From assembly GCA_023213395.1 (NCBI GenBank), contig CM041465.1, positions 79,553,741-79,617,740 on the forward strand: 64,000 bases of DNA, given 5' to 3'. Every line of letters begins with the position of its first letter. Within the stretch, counting starts at the first letter, position 1. Source of the DNA: Cycas panzhihuaensis (taxonomy: Eukaryota; Cycadophyta). The notes beneath the pieces were generated by a model. The model was not told where the DNA came from. It saw only the letters and a program-made list of their open reading frames with translations, and ran no database searches. Both the position numbers and the translations under genes were made by a program. Below are positions 55,975 through 64,000 of the stretch, in pieces.

Positions 55975-56727
55975 TATTCTCAAGAGCAAGTAAGAGAATT
56001 TAGTCACATTGTCCCCAAAGATGGAATGGTGTCAAATCCAAAGAAAACCCAAACCATAAAGGAATCACCAATTCCTAAGAATATTCGTGAATTGTGGAAT
56101 TTACTTGGTCTTGCAAATTTCTACAGTAAGTTTGTTTAGGGTTATTATCAATGTGTAGTATCTCCTCAAGCTGATTTGTTAAAAAGGGATTCTAAATATG
56201 CTGGGTTGGATGTTCACTAATTGAGTTTTTATTTATTAAAATAAAATTTCACAACTGCCCTAGTTCTATCCATTTTTTATCCATTAAAACCATATTTATT
56301 ACGTACTAATGGTAGTGGGTAAGCTATCAAACTTGTGTTGAGGAATATTTTTGGCACAAAGGATGGACATTATGAATTTTTAGTCATGCCATTTGGATTA
56401 ACCAATGCTCTTACTACATTTATAAGGTTGATAAAGCATACTCCATCCTTATCTGAATAAATTTGTTGTTGTTTTTATTGATGATATACTTATTTTTAGT
56501 AAAAAAAAATCAAGAACACCATGAACACCCAAGGAAGGTGTTATAGATCTTAAGCGAGCATAAATCGTATGCAAAGCTATCAAAGTATGATTTTTTTAGG
56601 AATGAGTATTTTGGTCATGTTGTCTTCGATGATGGAGTAGTGCTAGATCTAAAAAAGGTCCAAGCCATAAAAGAGTGGTCCATTCCCAAGGATGTGCATG
56701 AATTGTGAAATTTTCTTAGTCTTGTAA
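55975..56727 (+). pseudogene. gypsy-5 pol, left part with out-of-order RT blocks
   Basis: 55985-56340 reads an RT thumb (EFSHIVPKDGMVSNPKK, IPKNIRELWNLLGLANFYSK) running into the start of RNase H. At about 56346 the sequence jumps back to RT palm: [17 protein letters not shown], then VVFIDDILIFSK near 56470 with both aspartates kept. A thumb follows again (HVVFDDGVVLDLKKVQAIKE, IPKDVHEL). It ends at 56727, where the L1 LINE is inserted, and continues at 63510. The block 56110-56345 is homologous to 63515-63745, so one thumb/RNase H segment is present twice. Confidence 0.72.
56713..56727. repeat. Left target-site duplication of the L1 LINE
   Basis: TTCTTAGTCTTGTAA, matching 63510-63524 with one T/C difference. 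Lies next to the T-run. Confidence 0.85.
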
Positions 56728-56746
56728 TTTTTTTTTTTTTTTTTTT
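56728..56746 (-). other. Poly-A tail of the L1 LINE
   Basis: 19 T on the plus strand directly after the left target duplication, giving the minus-strand 3' poly-A tail of target-primed reverse transcription. Confidence 0.88.
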
Positions 56747-56871
56747 GATATGGTAAAAAAATGAAGGGGTTTTAAAAGGGTCCCAACCCTATTACAAAAG
56801 TTGCATTTCGGCTAACAAATATGCCATGACAAGCCCATGGCCTAGCTATCCACTACCCTCCATCCCTTAAT

Positions 56872-56953
56872 TGTTGGACTATGGTTGGTTCACTTGTCGA
56901 TGAGTCCTCTTCCCAAAATCACCCATGGGCTTTTGGTGTAACGAGAAGTCACA
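56872..56953 (+). repeat. 5' LTR of the miniature element
   Basis: 82 bp with TG...CA ends, exact-length partner of 57104-57185. Confidence 0.9.
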
Positions 56954-56955
56954 AG

Positions 56956-56967
56956 TGGTATCAAAGC
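56956..56967 (+). other. Primer binding site of the miniature element
   Basis: TGGTATCAAAGC, one G-to-A change from the standard site. The following GGTTCAAGGTTCAAATCC also resembles a tRNA T-arm. Confidence 0.82.
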
Positions 56968-57103
56968 CCAGGTTCAAGGTTCAAATCCCGCGCATATGCC
57001 GGACAAAGCCCCTTTCCTTGATGGGGTCCCCATGTACCCTCGATTCAGGTGGAATTGTAACACAGGCAATACGTGCTATGGCAGCCTCCTCGTCACGGGA
57101 GAG

Positions 57104-57185
57104 TGTTGGACTATGGTTGGTTCACTTGCCGATGAGTCCTCTTCCCAAAATCACCCACGGGCTTTTGGTGTAATGGCAAGTCACA
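57104..57185 (+). repeat. 3' LTR of the miniature element
   Basis: 82 bp, 5 differences from 56872-56953, followed by TTAAC matching the left flank TTAAT. Confidence 0.9.
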
Positions 57186-57274
57186 TTAACTAACCCAACC
57201 CTGCCACGACAAGCCCAATGGCTAACTTTTATCTCCAACATAGAGGAAGTTTTCCATATCTATTTTCACCAGAT

Positions 57275-60200
57275 TCAATATCTCTTCCGGGATATCCTCT
57301 CTCCATACCCTGGATCTCTCTTAAAGACCCCCCAATTGGCCAACTTATTGGCTACCCCATTCCCTTCTTTGTACATGTGGCAAACCTGAGAGCTCTCTCT
57401 GGCCTTAAGAGCTTCTTGAACATCTCTTATCATGCCTTCAGTATACCAATCAGCCCCCATTTCCCCTCTGAACATCTTGATCGCATTTAAAGAGTCTCCT
57501 TCAATAATCACCTTTTCGCAGCCTTCCTCTAAGGCCATTTCCACCACCCTTTGCATAGCCTTAAGATCCGCCCTGTGGTTGGTCTATTGCCCATAGTACT
57601 CTGCATAAGCCCATAGAACTCGACCTTCCAAATTTTTACATAAACCACCCCCTCCAGCCTCTCCAGGGTTATCTTTTGAAGCTCCATCAAAGTTAATTTT
57701 AACCCCATTTGCCAATGGGGGACACCAGGTGCATTTTCTTCTCAAATCCATTGTGGTCTTGGGTCTATCTATCCCCCATTTCTCCATGATACTTCCCTCA
57801 GGTTTCGTGATGCACTTCTCTTTTGTAATTTTAATTGACTCCACAATTGCTGCACAAATAATTCCATGGAGTCTAAATTCATCCATTTCCTTCTCTTGAA
57901 AATTTCTCTTGTTTTGTTCCTTCCAAAGATTCCACAGTAGCATTGGCAATGTGCTATTCCAAACATAATCCAAAGTCCTACTTCTGAAAGGGCACTTCCA
58001 CATCATCACTTGTTCTTTAAGAGTCTTGGGGACCACCCACTTCATCCCAAATTGGTCCCATATGAACATCCAGACTTTTCTGGAGTAGGAACAATGGAAG
58101 ATGATATGGTCCAACAACCCCTCCTCCTTTTTACATAATACACACCTATTTGGCATAACAAAGCCCCTCCTTCGAAGGTTATCCACCATCAATATCTTGT
58201 TTCTCAAACATAGCCACCAAAAAATTGCAACTTTGGGGATTAAACCCATCTTCCACACTCCTTCTAGCATTAAATTCTTAGAGGCCCCCCATTCCTTGAA
58301 GATAGTCTGGTACCCCTGCTTCACCAAGTACTCCCCTAAAGGAGAGGAAGCCCATACTATGGAATCAACCCTTGCTATTTTGGGGATATAGCATTGGTCT
58401 ATCTCTTTTTTAAGTGCAGTAATACCCTCCCTTGTGTCTTGGTCCCCTTGCAAGTCCTTAAAAGTTCTCCAAGATCTAGCTCGACCCTACCCCTCCCAAT
58501 AATTCTTAACTTTTTTACCATAAGATCTCTTGCAAACATTTTGCAGATGGCCAACGTGAATCCTACCGTTCAATTGAGTGTTACCACACCACACATCCTC
58601 CCAGAAATTTATAATTTCAACATCCCCCAACTTCCACCTCAATCCAGAAGCAAGGATTGGTCTCGATTACAACAAGCTTCTCCATATCGGCGATCTGGAA
58701 GCAACTTCAACGTCCTCATTCAAGAAATGCTTCCCCCCAAGATATTTATGCGAGAGGATTCTTTCCCATTGTCCCCCTTCTTCCTTCTTCAATCGCCATC
58801 CTGATTAAGCCACCAAGGCCCTGTTAAAAGAGGTCAATCTCCAAATATTAAGCCCACCTTCCCATCTAGGGAGACAAACTTTCTCCCAAGTCACCAAGTG
58901 AATCCTGATTTTGTCTTCAACCCTCGACCAAAGGAATCTTTTCTGGATGCCCTCCAGAGTCGTTAAAACTTTAGTAGGTATCCTAAATATCGACATCATA
59001 TATATCGGGATACTCTGAAGAGATGCAAATAACAATTGGACTTTACCAGCTTGACTTAACAGGGAGCCTTTCCATCCTGCTAGCTTCTTTTGCATTTGGT
59101 CAATAATGGGGTTCCATAACTCCCTAGCCATCTTACCTACAAACTGAGGCATCCCTAGGTAGGTTTAGGGTAGGGATCGGATGGGTATTTCCAACAACCT
59201 GTTGATTTTTCTTTGTACTCTCTCCTTAGCATTTACAAAAAAGACGTTGCTCTTCTCCAGATTTATCTTTTGGTTTGTGGCTCTCTTAAATCTATGGAGT
59301 CCTCCTTTAATAGCCTGCGCTTCACCCACAGCAGCCTTCCCTAACAAAATGTTATCATCGACAAATTGGTCATGAACTATATTATCTATACCTGAAGTGG
59401 GCTTTATCCTTGTTATCAAACCTTTCCTCCTAGCTTTCTCTGTGGCCCTCCCCAAAATTTCAGCCATGATAATAAATAGATAGGGAGATATGGGGTCCCC
59501 TTACCTTAACCCTTTAAAGCCAAGAAAAAAAGCTATCTAGGTACCATTAATTAGGACCGAATATTAGGGCTTAGAGATACAACATACTACCCACTTCCTC
59601 CAAATGTCTCCAAAACCAAACGCTTGGAGACAATCAATTAAACAGTCCCATGACACTCTATCATATGCTTTAGAAAGATTGATTTTCACAATAATACCTA
59701 GCTCTTTCCTCTGATAAGTAGAATGAATCGTCTCATGAATAACTATTATGCCATCCAGGATTTGTCTCCCCTTCACAAATCCATCCTGGTTTGGAGATAT
59801 AGTCAGACGAAGAAGCTTCTTAAGTATGTTGGCTAAGCTTTTAGCCAAGATTTTGTACTTCACATTGCAAAGGTTGATAGGTCTAAACTCCTCCATTGAT
59901 TTTGCTCCCTCTTTCTTTGGTATCAATACTGAAAATGTAGCTTGTCACTCCTTCAATATTATCCTTTTCTCATGAAATTCATCTAGGTCCATTTTTAAGT
60001 CTTCCTTAATTATGTCCCAATAATCCTGAAAGAAACCCAAGGGGAATCCATCTGGACTAGGCACTTTGTCCCTTCTCATCCCAAAGAGGACCTTTTCCAT
60101 CTCCTCCATAGTAAACAACTCCTTCAACAACTTGTTCTGCTCATCATTTAGCAACTTGGGGATGCATCTCATAACCTCCCCCCTAGTCCCGACATCTTGG

Positions 60201-61442
60201 CATCCTAGTTCTTCAAATAGCTCCTTGAAATAATCTGTTGCTATACTCTTAATTTCTTCCTCCACCCTAGTTTTTGCCCCTTCTCTATTATTTAGCTTGC
60301 TTATTCTGTTGCAAGCCCTGTGCTTTAGAGTGGTCATGTGGAAGAACTTTGTGTTCCTGTCCCCCTCGACCAACCAGAGGGCCCTAGACTTTCGTCTCCA
60401 ATAGATTTCCTCCTTTATCAGGATGTCCTCCAAATTTCTAAGGAGAGATATCTCCGATTGATCTAGCGTCTAGGATCTGCCTTCCTCTTGGATCTTCCCC
60501 TCGATCTCTTTTAACTCCCCAATAATATGCCCCTTTGCTTCAAAGATATTACCATAAACCTCTTTATTCCAAACTTTAACTTGTCTCTTCACCCAATTCA
60601 ACTTCTTCGAGAATCTAAACATAGTGTGCCCTTCTATCAGCTTCCTCCACCATTCCTCAATCCAGTTCCTAAGCTTCAAATGCTTAGTCCACATAAGTTC
60701 AAAACGAAAGGGAGTGCCAAAGTGTTTCTCTATGGTATTATATTCAAGCAGCAGAGGAGAGTGATCATACGCCACCTTGGGAAGAGCATCTAATGTAATA
60801 TCATTATGGAGATGGGCCCATTCATAGTTAATCATAACCCTATCTAGCTTTACCTAGATATGGTGATTCCCTAGTCTTCTGTTTGACCAGGTATACTTAG
60901 CCCCTTTTAGCTGAACATCCATCAAGCCCCCCTTTTTGGAGAAAATCTCCCAAATCAGTCATACTTTTTGTCCATCCCTCTTGTCCCCCTTTTTTCCCCC
61001 CATGAGACTAGGAAGTATTGAGGTCACTTGCCACTAGCCAAGGACCTTTCCAATCTTAATGAGCCTCTAGAATTCTATCCCAGAGGTTCTTCCTGCCTTC
61101 CACCACTGTGGGGGCATATATAGTAGTAGCTATCCATCAGAGATTCGTCCTTCTGTAGGTTAGCCAAACAGACGTAAAGTGATCATCCTGGGCACAAACC
61201 TCTCCATGCCAAACCTTCGGATTCCAAAGGACAACCATTCCCCCAGATCCTTGACTAGCATCCTTCGCTATCATCTCCGCTTTCCTCCATATCTTGTTTT
61301 TAACCTCTAACCTTTTATCTCTCTCCAATTTTTTTTCTTGCAACATGAGTATGTCCAATTCCATCCTTATACGTAGCTCTTTTATAGTCCTTTGCTTGGA
61401 GGGAGCATTTAGGCCCCTAATGTTCCAAGAGATAATCTTCAT
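57275..61442 (-). pseudogene. L1 LINE ORF2: endonuclease, RT, zinc domain, RNase H
   Basis: Endonuclease: 61442-61137 begins MKIISWNIRGLNAPSKQRT, with the catalytic Glu in ILMLQEKKLE. 60835-60470 holds its end with AYDHSPLLLEY. The pre-RT region (60433-59945) has ALWLVEGDRNTKFFH and KVPSPDGFPLGFFQ. RT: 59926-59564 has IPKKEGAKSMEEFRPINLCN and VKINLSKAYDRVSWD; a stop falls in the GLR-GDPISPYLF block near 59500. 59467-59165 has the catalytic FVDD intact. 59152-58805 is the RT end. 58453-57584 (289 codons) contains the zinc-binding region CVLCKKEEGLLDHIIFHC and the start of RNase H (INFDGASKDNPGEAG). 57556-57275 ends RNase H (IIEGDSLNAIKMF). Six or so breaks disable it. Confidence 0.88.
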
Positions 61443-61499
61443 AAATCTCCCTAAACCCTCGGGCTCCCCTACCTACACTAATGCTTCATCTTTTACTTC

Positions 61500-62822
61500 T
61501 TAATGTTGGTCCCTCACCTCCCCCCTCCCTTGGGGTTCGTTGATATCCTTGATCAATTTGAGATACGGCCTCCCCTTCTCTGACCATCTTCTAGGTGGGT
61601 CTTCCAACCCTTTTATCACTACCCAGATCTGGGCCTCTTCACTGTCCTATGCCCCTCTGCTCCTCCTCCGGGTCCTTATCCTTGATTTTCCACATACGGT
61701 TTACATTCATTGACCTTCCTCCCTACCCATAGTAGGTAGGCCCCCTTATGGTTGATGCCTTTCTTGAATCTCACGAGGGTCCGGGCTTTCAACCCCAGTC
61801 TCCTCTACCCCTCGAGAACCCTCCTCTAACCTCTCAACCTGGAAAAGCTCCTCCCCTTCCTCAAAAAGGCTGTCCTTTTCATCCAAGTTCACAATCTTAA
61901 CCTCCCCCATCATCCCCTCGACCTCCTGTGAAACATCTGGTCTAGTCTCCTAAATCTCTTCTTTTTCCTACTCCCCTGCCCGTTCTTTCTCTTCTAAGAT
62001 ACCAGGAGTACTTTCTAAATTCAAACTTCTCTCACCCTCCTTCACTCCTCTCTCTTCTTTCTTCATCTCTCCTCAGCAGGTCAAGGGAACGTACCTAAAA
62101 TGTTTATAGATGGAGCATCTTACATTGTCCAATTCATAGACCAGGTTCTAGTCCTTACTCCATCCTTCTGTTTCAATTCTCACCAAATCTTAGAGTCTTT
62201 TGTGTAGTCTTGCCAGCACGCAAAATCTGGCATTAATCAACCTACTCCTATTTTTGGTAGCAGAGTCAATAGCCAACAATGGTCCTATGGCTTTCACCAC
62301 CCCTTTTATCACATTAAGATCCCACACCTATAGTGGGAGCCCTGGCATATGAACCCAAATTAGGGCATGCTTCACTGTTGGCACTGACAGATCGAAATCC
62401 GGGTGCCACTTCTCCAAGAATACTGCTTTTCTACCCAACATCCAAGGTGATTTCAAAAGGGTACTTATCATATCTTCCTGGTTTACAAATCTAAATAAAA
62501 TGCACCCCTTAGAAAGTGCCATTACCTCCACTAGATTTTTAATCTTCCATTTGATAACAAGCCATTTTCTTATGTTGTCTAGACCTGGTCTAGGTCTCGA
62601 AAATTTCCCTACCAAACTATTTTCCCAGTGCTTCTCGTTCCTCTCGATGAGTCTCTTCAGAATGGGGATTTTAATTAAGTCATTCTGAAAGATGGGGTTT
62701 ATTTCATACTGTTCCATCTCTCCATTTTTTAAAGCATCCCGATAGGATCTTTCTAGAAGGGGAGTTTGAGTCTGATTTAAAAGATTTATTTCTGAATCCT
62801 CCATTATAGAAAGCCAAAACAA
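61500..62822 (-). pseudogene. L1 LINE ORF1 (nucleic-acid-binding protein)
   Basis: 62822-62328 (164 codons) is open. A likely start is the Met of MEDSEINLL at 62804. WLVIKWKIKNLVEVMALSKG, FRFVNQEDMISTLLKSPW and ALIWVHMPGLPL are the marks of the DUF4283 domain found in plant L1 ORF1 proteins. Downstream, after stops, 62140-62090 reads YELDNVRCSIYKHF, a decayed zf-CCHC_4-type knuckle (one Cys now Tyr). A long Glu/Arg-rich tail continues to about 61500. The product would bind the LINE RNA. Confidence 0.8.
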
Positions 62823-63509
62823 ATCTACTCAAACCAAGAAACTCCAAAAACATGAAGCTACAAGTTTATCCAGACTACTCACCCAAACCCTTGAAGCTGC
62901 ATGCATTCCTTTTAACTATTGGATTAGTTGTCGTCCAAACTGTCCTTCTAAGAATAATCAAATTTTTTAGTCTTTGAAATTCTCTGATGAAGTATCTATC
63001 TTCCTTTGGCTAGCCACTCCGCATTTGCATCTATAATAGTCTGATTCGCTTAACCCATTGTTGTGTCCTATTTTCCGTTAGAACATAGTCACCTCCTCAT
63101 TGATCCTCCTCGTTTTGCCATTCAATAGTGGTCTACAACTCTAACACACCCTCGATCCATCACACATTAGGGACAGAAGTGAGCTACATCGCAGCCTGAG
63201 GAAAAACTGTAGCCTCACACCCATCTGGGGGAGGGACCTCCGCCTCCTCCAATACCGATTCCAACCTCCTATTTCTTGGTCATCATTGCCGCTGCAGGAA
63301 CCCTAGTAGAGCGCATTTGTTAATCACCCAAAGGTTGATTTTTCATCATTTAAAAGAGACCGTTATATTTTGTTCAAGTTTTATTATAAAAATGGAACCC
63401 CATTTGTAGAAATATTCCAATCTGTTTAAGGCCCATTCAATACCATTTTCTCTTGTTCTATGTATACATCCAAAACCACCAAAAAGATGTTTCAACCCAT
63501 TTATCTCTA
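62823..63509 (-). other. 5' region of the L1 LINE
   Basis: Non-coding, with no ORF-related motif. The end at 63509 is set by the target duplication at 63510-63524. Confidence 0.65.
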
Positions 63510-64000
63510 TTCTTAGTCTTGCAAAATTCTACAAGAAGTTTGTTCAAGGTTATTCTTGCCTTGTAGCTCCTCTAACTAATTTGTTAAAAAGATATTCTAA
63601 ATATGATTGGTTGGATGTTTATCAATTGAGTTTTGATTTGTTAAAAAAAATTGACAACTACCCTAGTTCTATGTATTTCTAATCCATCAAAACTATATAT
63701 ATTGCATATTGATACTAGCGGGCAAGCTATTAGAGTTGTGTTGATGTAGGAAGTTCATGTGGTGGCCTACAAAAGTCGAAAAATGAATCCCATTGAATAG
63801 AGACATTCCATTCTTAACCAAGAATTGTTGGTAGTGATTCATGCCATCAAGACCTGAAAACACTATCTAAAAGCCAATGAGTTTGAGGTATATATATATA
63901 TCACAAACCATTGGTTTATTTTTCTCCAAAAGTGGTATTAAATTCCTAGCAATATAGGTGGGTAGTGTTGTTCCAAGAATTCTAGCCAAAGATTGTGTAT
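63510..64000 (+). pseudogene. gypsy-5 pol, right part: RT thumb and RNase H
   Basis: Resumes the gypsy-5 frame after the LINE: FLSLAKFYKKFVQGYSCLVA, LTNLLKRYSKYDWLDVYQLS, then a decayed RNase H. 63510-63524 is the right target duplication. Stops are frequent. The element runs off the right edge of the window. Confidence 0.75.

Larger units (their letters stand above)
56872..57185 (+). mobile_element. Miniature LTR retrotransposon (TRIM/SMART type)
   Basis: 314 bp in all. Two 82-bp direct repeats (56872-56953 and 57104-57185), each TGTTGGAC...GTCACA, differ at 5 positions. Two bases after the first comes TGGTATCAAAGC (56956-56967), an 11 of 12 match to the tRNA-Met primer site, and the bases before the second are purine-rich (ACGGGAGAG). 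Flanking 5-mers are TTAAT (left) and TTAAC (right), a target duplication with one transition. The internal part is 150 bp and non-coding. It has no coding capacity and would depend on proteins of other elements. Inserted in the L1 LINE 3' region on the opposite strand. Confidence 0.86.
56728..63509 (-). mobile_element. Full-length L1-type LINE
   Basis: About 6.8 kb on the minus strand, inserted into gypsy-5. The poly-A tail appears as a 19-T run (56728-56746). A 15-bp target duplication flanks it. ORF1 (62822 to about 61500) has a DUF4283-like domain and Cys/His knuckle. ORF2 (61442-57275) has endonuclease, RT, zinc-binding and RNase H domains in order. The 5' region spans 62823-63509. ORF2 is broken by a modest number of stops and frameshifts, many of which look like C-to-T changes. 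It is less decayed than the LTR elements around it, apart from the Gag-only element. A miniature LTR element sits in its 3' region. Confidence 0.9.

Noticed and set aside
56954-57010. SINE with a pol III B box
   Set aside because: The B-box-like phrase directly follows a tRNA-Met primer site and lies between 82-bp TG...CA repeats with matching 5-bp flanks. A miniature LTR element explains all of this; no A box or 3' tail fits a SINE.
22-63900. Endogenous pararetrovirus (caulimovirus) sequences
   Set aside because: No movement-protein or coat-protein motif. Every RT found is accompanied by integrase, LTRs or LINE features, or by gypsy- or copia-type blocks.

Overview
This window looks like nuclear DNA of a land plant with a large, retrotransposon-rich genome. 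The LTR elements have plant-type tRNA-Met primer sites, the L1-type LINE has a plant-style ORF1 and RNase H tail, and the AT-rich spacers show no bacterial gene organisation. A gymnosperm such as a cycad or conifer is my guess; the sequence does not prove it. I found no convincing host gene, rRNA, functional tRNA or CRISPR array. Almost everything recognisable is a decayed and often nested retroelement.

Layout. 1-1810 (+) and 5044-5760 (-) are two relics of the same non-L1 LINE reverse transcriptase clade. 6095-14191 (-) is a Ty3/gypsy element (gypsy-1) with both LTRs, a 29-bp minisatellite in its U3 region, and an extra coding region between integrase and the 3' LTR. 14192-17254 is spacer with two small tandem repeats. 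17255-20004 (+) is a 3'-truncated gypsy (gypsy-2). 20009-21200 (-) is the 3' end of a copia element (copia-1). 21200-23698 (+) is a 5'-truncated copia with its 3' LTR (copia-2). 23699 to about 28300 (-) is a 3'-truncated gypsy (gypsy-3). 29471-36677 (-) is a nearly complete copia (copia-A).

36678-48332 (+) is a chromodomain gypsy (gypsy-4) with both LTRs. It is interrupted at 41267-45848 (-) by a young non-autonomous LTR retrotransposon with only a 351-codon Gag-like ORF and no pol. This insertion is flanked by a perfectly colinear 517-bp direct repeat of gypsy-4 pol instead of a 5-bp target duplication. 48345-51007 (-) is a second copy of the copia-A family (copia-B), so gypsy-4 now sits between pieces of two different copia copies.

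51473-52418 is an orphan LTR with primer site. 52997-55968 holds fragments of minus-strand copia elements. 55975-56727 and 63510-64000 (+) are gypsy pol (gypsy-5), split by a full-length L1-type LINE at 56728-63509 (-) with poly-A tail and 15-bp target duplication. The LINE 3' region contains a 314-bp miniature LTR element (TRIM/SMART type) with 82-bp LTRs.

The most unusual items are the 517-bp duplication, the intact Gag-only element with a triplicated C-terminal repeat, the miniature TRIM, the U3 minisatellite with different copy number in the two LTRs, and the extra 3' coding region of gypsy-1. Boundaries were read by eye from repeat comparison and TG...CA ends, and no database search was run. 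Where both copies of a repeat are present (gypsy-1 and gypsy-4 LTRs, Gag-only element, TRIM, L1 target duplication) they are good to a few bases; others are approximate.
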